This document shows positions 7,369-16,864 of a DNA stretch of 61,410 nt, one piece after another (position 1 is the stretch's first letter; each line of letters opens with the position of its first letter). A model generated the notes under the pieces. The model searched no databases and was not told the DNA's origin. It saw only the letters and a program-made list of their open reading frames with translations. A program made the position numbers and the translations under genes. The DNA comes from Cupriavidus pauculus. GTDB lineage: Bacteria; Pseudomonadota; Gammaproteobacteria; Burkholderiales; Burkholderiaceae. Location of the stretch: assembly GCF_008801835.1 (NCBI RefSeq), contig NZ_VZOW01000031.1:1-61410 (forward strand), given 5' to 3'.

Positions 7369-8925
7369 TCAGGCTGCCTTGGCCGGTTTGGCGGACAGTC
7401 CGAAGTCTTCGGGGAATTCATTCAGCGCGGACAGCACCGGATAAGGCGTCATGCCGCCCATCGCGCAGAGCGACCCTGCCAGCATCGTGTCGCACAGGTC
7501 GCGCACCAGCGCCACGTGCTTGACCGGCTCGTCGCCGGCGATGATGCGGTCGATCACCTCGACGCCGCGCGTGGAGCCGATCCGGCATGGCGTGCACTTG
7601 CCGCACGATTCGATCGCGCAGAAATGCATCGCGTAGCGCGCCATCTTCGCCATGTCGACGGTTTCGTCGAACACCACGATGCCGCCATGGCCGACCACGG
7701 CGCCGAACGCGGCATACGCTTCGTAGTCGATCGGCGTATCGAAACGCGCCTCAGGCAGATACGCGCCGAGCGGCCCGCCCACCTGGACCGCACGAATCGC
7801 CCGGCCGCTGCGCGTGCCGCCGCCGAAATCGATCATCAACTGGCGCAGCGTGATGCCGAACGCCTTTTCCACGAGTCCACCCTGGCGGATATTGCCAGCC
7901 AGCTGGAACGGCAGCGTGCCGCGCGACCTGCCCATGCCGTAGTTCTGGTAGAACGCCGCGCCGCGCGCCAGGATCACCGGCACGGTGGCCAGCGAGATCA
8001 CGTTGTTGATCACCGTGGGCTGCCCGAACAGCCCCTTGAGCGCGGGCAGCGGCGGCTTGGCGCGCACCACGCCGCGCTTGCCTTCAAGGCTTTCCAGCAG
8101 CGCCGTTTCCTCGCCGCACACATAGGCGCCGGCGCCCTTGCGCACCTCAAGCCGGAAGCGCCTGCCGCTGCCGCGAATGTTGTCGCCAAGCCAGCCGGCC
8201 TGCGTCGCGATCTCGATGGCCGCTTCGGTCGCGGCAATCGCGTGCGGATATTCGGAGCGCGTGTAGATGTAGCCGGCCTCGGCGCCGACGGCCAAACCCG
8301 CGATCGTCATGCCTTCGATCAGCATGAACGGATCGTCTTCCATCACCATGCGATCGGAGAACGTGCCGGAGTCGCCTTCGTCGGCGTTGCAGACGATGTA
8401 CTTGACCGGCGCCTGCGCCGCCAGCACGGTCTTCCACTTGATGCCGGTCGGGAACGCCGCGCCGCCGCGGCCGCGCAGGCCTGAATCGAGCACCTCCTGC
8501 ACGATCTGCACGGGCGTCATCGACAGCGCGCGCGTCAGGCCGGCAAAGCCCTCGTGCGCGATGTAGTCGTCGAGCGACAACGGATCGGTGATGCCCACGC
8601 GCGCAAACGTCAGGCGTTCCTGGTTCTTCAGGAACGGCATCTCGTCGGTCGGCCCATGCGCCAGCGGATGCGCGCCGCCGGCGAGGAAATCCGCGTCGAA
8701 CAGTGCGGCGACATCGTCCTCGGTCACCGGGCCGTAGGCCACGCGCCCGGCGTCGGTGCGCACTTCCACCAGCGGCTCCAGCCAGAACATCCCGCGCGAG
8801 CCGTTGCGGACGATGCGCACGTCGTCGCCACGTCGCGCCGCTTCGCGCGCAATGGCCTGCGCCACTTCGTCGGCGCCCAGGGCCAGCGCCGTGGAATCGC
8901 GCGGTACGAAAATCGTGGTGGTCAT
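7369..8925 (-). CDS. fdsB: NAD-dependent formate dehydrogenase beta (FMN, NADH-binding) subunit FdsB
   Basis: A 518-residue NuoF-like diaphorase subunit that takes electrons from FdsA/FdsG through FMN and reduces NAD+. An N-terminal thioredoxin-like region (about 1-90) is fused to the NuoF core. The core shows the glycine-rich motif GRGGAAFPTGIKW, the second motif GAGAYVCGEETALLESLEG, and the C-terminal [4Fe-4S] motif SCGKCTPCRIGSTRG. The start is fixed by the ATGA overlap with the fdsG stop, so the two are translationally coupled. Upstream in-frame codons belong to fdsG in another frame. Confidence 0.97.
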   Translation of the reverse strand: MTTTIFVPRDSTALALGADEVAQAIAREAARRGDDVRIVRNGSRGMFWLEPLVEVRTDAGRVAYGPVTEDDVAALFDADFLAGGAHPLAHGPTDEMPFLKNQERLTFARVGITDPLSLDDYIAHEGFAGLTRALSMTPVQIVQEVLDSGLRGRGGAAFPTGIKWKTVLAAQAPVKYIVCNADEGDSGTFSDRMVMEDDPFMLIEGMTIAGLAVGAEAGYIYTRSEYPHAIAATEAAIEIATQAGWLGDNIRGSGRRFRLEVRKGAGAYVCGEETALLESLEGKRGVVRAKPPLPALKGLFGQPTVINNVISLATVPVILARGAAFYQNYGMGRSRGTLPFQLAGNIRQGGLVEKAFGITLRQLMIDFGGGTRSGRAIRAVQVGGPLGAYLPEARFDTPIDYEAYAAFGAVVGHGGIVVFDETVDMAKMARYAMHFCAIESCGKCTPCRIGSTRGVEVIDRIIAGDEPVKHVALVRDLCDTMLAGSLCAMGGMTPYPVLSALNEFPEDFGLSAKPAKAA

Positions 8926-9434
8926 GCGCGCACCTCCGCGTCGTCCCGCAGGGCGTCGATCAGCTTGTCGAAGCGTTGCGCATCGACGCGCGCGTAGAGT
9001 TTCTCGCCAATCGTCATGGCCGGCCCGGTGGCGCACTGCCCCAGGCAGTAGACCGGTTCCAGCGTGAACTGGCCGTCCGGCGTGGTCTCGTGGAAATCGC
9101 AGCGCAGCGCCTTGCAGGCGTGCGCGGCCAGCGCTTCCGCGCCCACCGACTGGCACGCCTCGGCGCGACAGACCTGCACCACATGGCGGCCCGCGGGCTG
9201 CTGGCGAAAATGGTGATAGAACGTGATCACGCCATGCACTTCGGCGCGCGACAGGTTCAGCGCACGGGCGATGGTCGGTACCGCATCGTCGGGAATGAAT
9301 CCGTGGCGATCCTGGATCTCGTGCAAGATCGGCAGCAAGGCGCCAGGCATGTCGCGCTTGGCCGCAACGATGCGCGCAATGGCGTCGGCTCCTTCATTGC
9401 CGGCCGACGCCGTGGGGGTGGCGAATTGTGGCAT
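8922..9434 (-). CDS. fdsG: NAD-dependent formate dehydrogenase gamma ([2Fe-2S]) subunit FdsG
   Basis: A 170-residue NuoE-like subunit with a thioredoxin-fold [2Fe-2S] site: Cys89, Cys94, Cys130 and Cys134 (CRAEACQS and CLGQCATGP). It forms the diaphorase unit with FdsB. The start at 9434 follows GGAGA and gives the usual short N-terminus; an upstream in-frame extension to 9509 lacks a good site. It is the promoter-proximal gene of the operon, and its stop overlaps the fdsB start. Confidence 0.95.
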   Translation of the reverse strand: MPQFATPTASAGNEGADAIARIVAAKRDMPGALLPILHEIQDRHGFIPDDAVPTIARALNLSRAEVHGVITFYHHFRQQPAGRHVVQVCRAEACQSVGAEALAAHACKALRCDFHETTPDGQFTLEPVYCLGQCATGPAMTIGEKLYARVDAQRFDKLIDALRDDAEVRA

Positions 9435-9561
9435 TGGCTTTGTCTCCGTATTCTTTATCGGCACCCGCCGCAATACCGGCTTTTTTGTACATATTCGGGA
9501 ACACCACAACGGGCTTTCTGGGCGCTTTGTGCGACTATAGGTTCGTGATTGACGCCGTTCA

Positions 9562-9581
9562 ATATGCTATTTTCCGCATAT
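9562..9581. promoter_or_regulatory. inverted repeat at the fdsR start, candidate FdsR operator
   Basis: Arms ATATGC and GCATAT flank 8 nt and overlap the fdsR initiation codon in the 145-bp fdsG-fdsR gap. The position would allow autoregulation of fdsR. A TACAAA hexamer near 9483-9490 on the minus strand is the best -10-like sequence towards fdsG, but no convincing -35 was found. The assignment is from symmetry and location only. Confidence 0.35.
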
Positions 9582-10671
9582 GCTTCGCATTTCGATCCTC
9601 CCGCACCTGCAGATCCGCGACGACACCTCGCCGACACCCGCGCCAGCGCTGGATGTGTCGCGTCTGGTGGCGCTGCTGGCGCATATCGAATCGACCGGAA
9701 ACATCGCGCAGTCGGCCGAAGCGATGGCGTTGTCATATCGCTACGCATGGGGCATCCTGCGCGACGCCGAAACATTGTTCGGCGGTGCGTTGATCGCCAA
9801 GACCCGTGGCCGCGGGTCGACGCTGACGCCGCTGGCGCAGCAACTGGTGTGGGCCAGCAAGCGCATTGCAGCCCGGCTGTCGCCGACATTGGACAGTCTG
9901 GCGTCCGAACTGGAAATCGAACTGAAGAAGCTGATGGCGGCCAGCGACCCGGCCGTGCGCATCCACGCCAGCCATGGTTTTGCGGTGGCCGCGCTGCGCG
10001 ATTTTCTCGATGAGCAAAAAATCCGCCACGACGTGAAGTACTGCGGCAGCCTTGAAGCCGCGGCGGCGCTGGCCGAAGGCGCGTGCGACGTGGCGGGATT
10101 CCATGTGCCGATCGGCGAATTCGAGCAAGAAACGCTGCGCCGCTTCACGCGCTGGCTGCGTCCCGACACCCATTGCCTGATCCACCTGGCCACGCGGCAA
10201 CAGGGTCTGTTCGTGCGGCCCGGCAATCCGCTGGGCGTGAACACGCTGGACGACCTGGCGCGCGCCGACGTGCGGTTCGTCAACCGCCAGCTTGGTTCCG
10301 GCACGCGCCTGCTGCTTGACCTGATGCTGGCGCGACGCGGCATCGACGCCAACACCATCGAAGGTTTCAGCAACGGCGAATTCACGCATGCGGCGGTGGC
10401 CGCATATATCGGCAGCGGCATGGCCGACGTTGGCTTTGGCGTGGAAACCGCCGCGCGGCGCTTCGGCCTGGAATTCGTCCCCGTGCTGCAGGAGCGTTAC
10501 TTCTTCGCGCTCGAAAAACGCGCGCTGCAAAGCCCCGCGCTGGTCGGCGCGGTCGCCGCGATGAACGACAGCCGCTACCGCGAACGTGTCAACGCGCTAC
10601 CGGGCTACAACGGCGAACTAACCGGCACCGTGATGACGTTCGAAGAGGCCTTTCCGGGCGTCAGCCTGTGA
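9580..10671 (+). CDS. fdsR: FdsR-type LysR/ModE-like regulator of the formate dehydrogenase operon
   Basis: A 363-residue regulator, divergent from fdsG. Residues about 25-90 form a winged helix-turn-helix of the ModE/LysR kind (STGNIAQSAEAMALSYRYAW, then TRGRGSTLTPLAQQLV). Residues about 115-355 resemble a molybdate/substrate-binding-protein-type domain (for example FVRPGNPLGVNTLDDL and NRQLGSGTRLLLD). The position matches fdsR of C. necator. It probably controls the fds operon in response to formate or another carbon signal. It is convergent with the M30 peptidase gene. Confidence 0.88.
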   Translation: MLRISILPHLQIRDDTSPTPAPALDVSRLVALLAHIESTGNIAQSAEAMALSYRYAWGILRDAETLFGGALIAKTRGRGSTLTPLAQQLVWASKRIAARLSPTLDSLASELEIELKKLMAASDPAVRIHASHGFAVAALRDFLDEQKIRHDVKYCGSLEAAAALAEGACDVAGFHVPIGEFEQETLRRFTRWLRPDTHCLIHLATRQQGLFVRPGNPLGVNTLDDLARADVRFVNRQLGSGTRLLLDLMLARRGIDANTIEGFSNGEFTHAAVAAYIGSGMADVGFGVETAARRFGLEFVPVLQERYFFALEKRALQSPALVGAVAAMNDSRYRERVNALPGYNGELTGTVMTFEEAFPGVSL

Positions 10672-10700
10672 TGGCGCCATGACTGGCGCGCTGGATGGAA

Positions 10701-10720
10701 AGGCCCGACTCAGCGGGCCT
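10701..10720. terminator. convergent hairpin between fdsR and the M30 peptidase gene
   Basis: AGGCCCG and CGGGCCT pair across a 6-nt loop in the 69-bp gap between the two converging genes. On the minus strand it is followed by TTT, on the plus strand by no T-run. A weak terminator for the leftward peptidase gene is plausible. Confidence 0.5.
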
Positions 10721-10740
10721 CCAACGTAACGGCATCCCGA

Positions 10741-12450
10741 TCAGTACGCCACCACCGACAGCGTTACCCCGGCAGGCACGCGCACCTTGTCGCTGTACAC
10801 GCCGTTGGCGGGCGTGCGCGGCGCGATGAAGCTGGCCCAGCCCTGCAGCATGGACGGCGCGGTGGCTGGCAGTTTTCGCAGCGTGGTGAACGACGTGGCC
10901 GACGGGTCGATCAGCGGCAGCGTGAACGTGCCGTCGGTCCATGCCGGGTAGCCGTAACGCTCCGGTGACGTGGCCAGCGGCATCGTGCTGTTGGTCGTGA
11001 TGCGCCAGTTCACCAGCGCGTCGTTGAACTTCCAGCCGGCGCCGGTGATCGCTGCATCGAGCACCTGCCTGGACCCGGACACCTTGCGCGTCAGCAGGTC
11101 GCGATAGAAGTCGATGCCGAGTTGTCGATTGAGGAAGCCGCCGAAGCTGCCGGACACCGCATAGCTTTCGCACGTGGCGCCAAAGCCCGTGAACTGCATC
11201 AGGTTGCAGTTGTAGTCGCTGTAGCGGTAGTAGTCGGGCAGGCGGACATCGCGGATCGGGTTGTAGCCGGTGGCGATAATGCCGCTCAGGAAGTCCTCCA
11301 TCTGCATTGCGGTCATTTCTTCGAGCCACGTGTCATACGCATACTCGGCGCCCATCTTCACCTGACGGCGATAGAAGTTCTGCATGTGCGTGCCCTCATG
11401 CGCCATCGTGGTCTTGATCGCGCGCAGGCCGTCGGGACCGCCGAGCGACAGCGTTTCGCTATCCAGATAGAGCGAAATAGATTCGTTGCTGTTGGGCTCG
11501 CGCGTCTTCAGCATGTTGTGCAGGCCCCAGAAATAGCCGACCGTGCCATACGCCTTGCCATCGCGGTTGAAGTTGAGCACCACGATGTCGATCGGCATGC
11601 CGGCGGGCAGCATCGACGCGCCAAAATCGTTGGCGCCCCACAGCGCACCGCCCACGCCGACCAGCCGGTCATAGACCATGCCGCCGCCGGCAAAGGCCGC
11701 GGCCAGTTCGGACACCATGGTGTCGGTGACAGCGGCCGCTTCGGTAGTTTCCACCCAGATGTTGATCACGGTGCCATCGCTGGCCGACACCTGCTGGCGC
11801 AGTGTGGCCGGCCGCGACGTGCCATCGATGTGATACCAGTTGCGGCTGGCGCCGGGACCAAGGCCCGTGGTGCCGATACTTGCCGCCAGCGGCGCCGGCA
11901 CGCCGAGCGTGGTCAGCATCGGATTGGAACTGGCGCGCGTGGCATCGACCCATCCGGCGCGGTTGTATTCGCCGATTGCGCGTTGCGCGGCCTCTTCGGT
12001 AGACGCAACGCTCAGCGCCTGCGGCGACACCATTTCCGCGACAACGCTGGACGAAATGCCCGCCGGCATGGTCACCGCGGCGTCACCGAGATTCGACAGC
12101 ATGATCGAAACCGTCTTGCCCGCCAGGCCGGAAATCGAATATTGCACATCGATGGCGCTGCCGCTCGTATTGGCCTTGCCCCAGACGCCGGCCTGGCTGC
12201 CGGCGTAGGTGCTGCCGGTGGCCGCACCGCAGCCGGTGCAGGCCAGATCGAGGCCGGAAACCAGCAGCGGATCGGTCGATGGATTGGTGTTCGGGGTGTT
12301 GGCGACCGCCGGCTGCGCGGGCGTTCCGCCGTCGCCTCCGCCGCCACAGGCGGCCAACGCCAGTGCGGCAATGACCGTCAGCCCGGCAAGACCGGACAAC
12401 CGGGTGGAGAAGCGAAAGCGTGCTTCGGCACGCGCATTCATGCGACGCAT
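10741..12450 (-). CDS. M30-family (hyicolysin-like) zinc metallopeptidase lipoprotein
   Basis: A 569-residue secreted protein. The signal peptide ends in the lipobox LALAAC with Cys35, followed by a Gly-rich linker, so it should be a lipoprotein exposed in the periplasm or on the surface. An N-terminal region (about 60-150) contains CTGC at 71-74 and looks like an accessory beta domain. The catalytic HEGTH motif lies at 351-355 (His351, Glu352, His355), and a Glu around 377-378 could be the third zinc ligand. This is the pattern of peptidase family M30. GGAG stands 7 nt before the ATG at 12450. A substrate cannot be told from sequence. It is expressed as a single gene. Confidence 0.8.
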   Translation of the reverse strand: MRRMNARAEARFRFSTRLSGLAGLTVIAALALAACGGGGDGGTPAQPAVANTPNTNPSTDPLLVSGLDLACTGCGAATGSTYAGSQAGVWGKANTSGSAIDVQYSISGLAGKTVSIMLSNLGDAAVTMPAGISSSVVAEMVSPQALSVASTEEAAQRAIGEYNRAGWVDATRASSNPMLTTLGVPAPLAASIGTTGLGPGASRNWYHIDGTSRPATLRQQVSASDGTVINIWVETTEAAAVTDTMVSELAAAFAGGGMVYDRLVGVGGALWGANDFGASMLPAGMPIDIVVLNFNRDGKAYGTVGYFWGLHNMLKTREPNSNESISLYLDSETLSLGGPDGLRAIKTTMAHEGTHMQNFYRRQVKMGAEYAYDTWLEEMTAMQMEDFLSGIIATGYNPIRDVRLPDYYRYSDYNCNLMQFTGFGATCESYAVSGSFGGFLNRQLGIDFYRDLLTRKVSGSRQVLDAAITGAGWKFNDALVNWRITTNSTMPLATSPERYGYPAWTDGTFTLPLIDPSATSFTTLRKLPATAPSMLQGWASFIAPRTPANGVYSDKVRVPAGVTLSVVAY

Positions 12451-12817
12451 CTTGGAACTCCGTAATCTGGACGTTCTCCAGCGGCAGCGGCGCAGCCGTA
12501 GCCTGCAGCGCTCTGGAGGGGGTCTTCCAATAACGACGCATAACCGGGCAGATTTAGGGTGGCGGTTCATCAGCCGCCCGTGCGGTGCCGGCCATATTGG
12601 GCGCTGACGCGAGTTCAATCCGTGGTGATACGCACGCAGGCTGGCGTAGGCTTGCGCCGCGAGCAATCGCAAAAGCCCCGCCACGACCGTGTGTCGTGCG
12701 CGGGGCGACCAGAGCAAGCGGATCGACGAATCGATGGATCGACAGCGCAGCGGTGGCGAGACCGCGGGTCTGGCGAACGATCCGTCGAACAGATCGGCGA
12801 ACGGGTCCGCCAGGCGG
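12451..12817. other. intergenic region between PPK2 and the M30 peptidase gene
   Basis: 367 bp on the leftward path. It contains the PPK2 terminator at 12671-12706 and must carry the promoter of the peptidase gene in its left part. Open frames here on the plus strand look like noise. No operator was recognised. Confidence 0.4.
12671..12706 (-). terminator. rho-independent terminator of the PPK2 gene
   Basis: Read leftward, GCCCCGC plus GCACGAC pairs with GTCGTG plus GCGGGGC around a 5-nt loop, with one bulge, and is followed by TTTT. It lies about 110 nt after the ppk2 stop. Confidence 0.8.
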
Positions 12818-13768
12818 CTAGTAGATCTCGGGGATCACCATGCTCTCCGGCACCGGCTGGCGGGTGTAGTCGGCGTGGCGCTCGCGCTCAGGCAGCACGA
12901 TGGTGGGCTGCGACGGCTCCACGTACGGCATCTGCTGCAGCAGATGATGAATGCAGTTCAGGCGCGCGCGCTTCTTGTCGACGGCCTGCACCACCCACCA
13001 TGGCGCCTCGGCAATATGCGTGCGTTCCAGCATGATTTCCTTGGCGCGCGTGTAGTCTTCCCAGCGGCGGCGCGACTCCAGATCCATCGGGCTCAGCTTC
13101 CATTGCTTGAGCGGATCGTGGATGCGGCTCAGGAAGCGCAGATGCTGCTCTTCGTCGGTGATCGAGAACCAATACTTGATGACCTGGATGCCCGAGCGCA
13201 CCAGCATGCGCTCGAACTCGGGCACCGAGCGGAAGAATTCCTCGTACTGGTCGTCGGTGCAAAAGCCCATCACGCGCTCGACACCGGCGCGGTTGTACCA
13301 GCTGCGGTCGAACAGCACCATTTCGCCGGCCGCAGGCAGATGCGAGACGTAGCGCTGGAAATACCACTGGGTGCGTTCGCGGTCATTGGGCGCCGGCAGC
13401 GCCGCCACGCGGCACACGCGCGGGTTCAGACGCTGCGTGATGCGCTTGATCACACCGCCCTTGCCTGCCGCATCGCGGCCTTCGAACAGGATCACCACCT
13501 TGTGCCCGGTGGCCACCACCCAGCTCTGCAGCTTCACCAATTCGCCCTGCAGGCGAAACAGTTCGCGGAAATAGAGATGACGCTCGGCGCGCTCGGCCTC
13601 ATCGCCGTTGAGATTGCTGTTGTCGCCCGGGCCGCCCGCCTCGCCCGACAGCACGCGCTGGACCAGCGCGGGATCGCGGTCCTCGAGCTCCAGTTCCAGC
13701 TCTTCGTCGTAATAGTCCGCGACTTCGCGGTGAATGCGCCGGATCAGCGCCTCGTCGTTGTAGTCCAT
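12818..13768 (-). CDS. ppk2: polyphosphate kinase 2 (PPK2)
   Basis: A 316-residue single-domain PPK2. These enzymes transfer phosphate between polyphosphate and nucleoside di- or monophosphates in the cytoplasm. The Walker A motif EGRDAAGKGG is at about 96-105 and the Walker B/lid motif LFDRSWYNRAG starts near 152 with Asp154. Cupriavidus carries several PPK2 paralogues, so the nucleotide preference cannot be assigned here. The start at 13768 has GGAGGAAAG directly upstream; a longer in-frame version to 13864 lacks such a site. A clear terminator follows. Confidence 0.92.
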   Translation of the reverse strand: MDYNDEALIRRIHREVADYYDEELELELEDRDPALVQRVLSGEAGGPGDNSNLNGDEAERAERHLYFRELFRLQGELVKLQSWVVATGHKVVILFEGRDAAGKGGVIKRITQRLNPRVCRVAALPAPNDRERTQWYFQRYVSHLPAAGEMVLFDRSWYNRAGVERVMGFCTDDQYEEFFRSVPEFERMLVRSGIQVIKYWFSITDEEQHLRFLSRIHDPLKQWKLSPMDLESRRRWEDYTRAKEIMLERTHIAEAPWWVVQAVDKKRARLNCIHHLLQQMPYVEPSQPTIVLPERERHADYTRQPVPESMVIPEIY

Positions 13769-13879
13769 CGCTTTCCTCCATCGCCCATGTCCCGTTCGGG
13801 GCACGCCATCGTACGCAGGCAGCATGACGGTTCGATGAACTGTCATAGAGGCACGCCGCGTCACACCGCGCGCCGCGCT

Positions 13880-14923
13880 TTACCCCTGCTGCTTGCGGAA
13901 CGCCCAGCGCCCCGCGAGCACGGTGAAGCTGGCCACCAGCACCACCAATACCCAGAATCCATGTGGATGATCGGCCAGCGGAATGCCGCCGACATTCATC
14001 CCGAAAAATCCCGCCACGATGTTGATCGGCAGCGCCAGCACGGTGACCAGCGTCAGCGTGAACAGCGTGCGGTTGGTCTGTTCGTTCAGCTTGGCCGCTA
14101 TTTCTTCCTGCAGCAACTTGATCCGTTCCACCAGCGCGGCCAGGTCGTTGAGCACGAGCGAGAATTCCTCGGTCGATTCGCGCAGTTCCTGCAGATCGCT
14201 TTCCTGTAACCATGTCGGCGGACGATTCAGCAACCGGAACAGCGCGCCCGGCTCCGGCGCCAGCAATCGCTGCAGGCGAACCAGCCCGCGACGCATCGCG
14301 CCGAGATCGGACCGGTTCGATTGCAGACGCTGCGACAGCAGTTGATCCTCGATCTGATCCACATTGACGCCGGTTTCACGCACGATCTGCACCAGCACGT
14401 CGGCCTGGTCGCGCAGCAGATGCACCACGAGGTCGAGCGGCGAGCGAAAGGGCTCGTTGCGACGCACCGCGGCGCGCAGCCGGTCGACCGAGCGCAGCGG
14501 GCGGGCACGCGCCGTCACAAGGAGCCGATGGTCGGCATGCGCCCAGAGCGTGGAAATATCGGTCGATGTCACGCCGAAGTTGTAAATCACGTCATTGACC
14601 ACCGCCAGCAGCGCCGCGTCCTGACGTTCGATGCGCGTCGAATGCGAGCCCTGGCGCAGCGCCTCGAAGAAGTCCTCGGGCAACCCGAGCTGCGCGCGCA
14701 TCCAGCGCTCGCACGCGCTGTGAGACAGGTTGAAGTGCAGCCAGATAAACGGACCTTCGCGCCCCGGCGCATCGGCGCTCGACGGCGTGGCGTGCGCGGC
14801 CAGCCACGCGGCGGCGCCATGAGAGTCGATCTCGCGCGCGGGCTTGCCGGGTTCGAACAGATAGCCGCTGACCAGACCGACCGGGTCGGAACCATAGCCG
14901 GCGTCGACGATGCCCGAATGCAT
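13880..14923 (-). CDS. CorA/ZntB-family divalent metal transporter
   Basis: A 347-residue protein with a large cytoplasmic alpha/beta N-terminal domain, a long helical stalk (about 165-285) and two C-terminal membrane segments. The pore signature GMN is at 308-310 after the first segment. The ending, with a short basic tail (RWAFRKQQG), fits ZntB-like members, which move Zn2+ or other divalent ions; CorA-type Mg2+ transport cannot be excluded. AGGAG lies 5 nt before the ATG at 14923. Upstream in-frame codons run into the neighbouring gene region and are not used. Confidence 0.88.
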   Translation of the reverse strand: MHSGIVDAGYGSDPVGLVSGYLFEPGKPAREIDSHGAAAWLAAHATPSSADAPGREGPFIWLHFNLSHSACERWMRAQLGLPEDFFEALRQGSHSTRIERQDAALLAVVNDVIYNFGVTSTDISTLWAHADHRLLVTARARPLRSVDRLRAAVRRNEPFRSPLDLVVHLLRDQADVLVQIVRETGVNVDQIEDQLLSQRLQSNRSDLGAMRRGLVRLQRLLAPEPGALFRLLNRPPTWLQESDLQELRESTEEFSLVLNDLAALVERIKLLQEEIAAKLNEQTNRTLFTLTLVTVLALPINIVAGFFGMNVGGIPLADHPHGFWVLVVLVASFTVLAGRWAFRKQQG

Positions 14924-15062
14924 GAAAACTCCTGTGACCTGTGCCTCGCGCGACGTTATCACGGCGGCGTGACGATCGGCGCGATGCGCCAGCGGGCATA
15001 CCCGGCCCGCTTCGTCCCACTTCGGCGCGCGCGGGCCGGGCGCAGAGTCGATCAGCGCGCGA

Positions 15063-16607
<1,545 letters not shown>

Positions 16608-16644
16608 CGAGTGTCTCCGTTTTGTCTCATTCTGTAGATGCGGA

Positions 16645-16664
16645 GTGTCTCATATTCGAGACGT
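16645..16664. promoter_or_regulatory. upstream activating palindrome 1
   Basis: GTGTCTC, 6 nt, GAGACGT: an inverted repeat with one mismatch to the second site. It is centred 42 bp (four helical turns) from that site, so two activator dimers could sit on the same DNA face. Confidence 0.7.
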
Positions 16665-16686
16665 GACGGCGACGTGGGCGGGTGCT

Positions 16687-16706
16687 GTGTCTCACACACG
16701 AGACAC
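16687..16706. promoter_or_regulatory. upstream activating palindrome 2
   Basis: A perfect GTGTCTC, 6 nt, GAGACAC inverted repeat, centred about 59 bp upstream of the GG of the -24 element. It is a strong candidate enhancer site for the divergent sigma-54 activator. Confidence 0.75.
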
Positions 16707-16753
16707 GATGGTTTATAGTCGGTGTTTTGCGTCTTACCCGCAACTTTCCGGTG

Positions 16754-16769
16754 TGGCATGGAGACTGCT
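16754..16769 (+). promoter_or_regulatory. sigma-54 (-24/-12) promoter
   Basis: TGGCATGGAGACTGCT has the invariant GG and GC dinucleotides separated by exactly 10 nt (16755-16756 and 16767-16768) and a good match to TGGCACN5TTGC. Transcription would start near 16780 and give a leader of about 85 nt before the permease. Confidence 0.75.
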
Positions 16770-16864
16770 AACAGAGCGATCCCCTGTCACATGCATCAGG
16801 GACCCTTTGCATCCGCGCGGCAATGCCGGCGGACTGCAATCCAAGAACAAGCAATGGAGACCCC

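Noticed and set aside
4394..7444. A 1016-codon open frame on the plus strand opposite fdsA
   Set aside because: It is a high-GC antisense shadow of fdsA with His/Arg-rich low-complexity sequence and no domain; fdsA is certain.
11122..12465. A 447-codon frame opposite the M30 peptidase gene
   Set aside because: Shadow frame rich in Arg, His and Ala; the other strand encodes a clear lipoprotein peptidase.
12585..12821. Short frames in the PPK2-peptidase gap
   Set aside because: No ribosome site, and the PPK2 terminator lies inside them.
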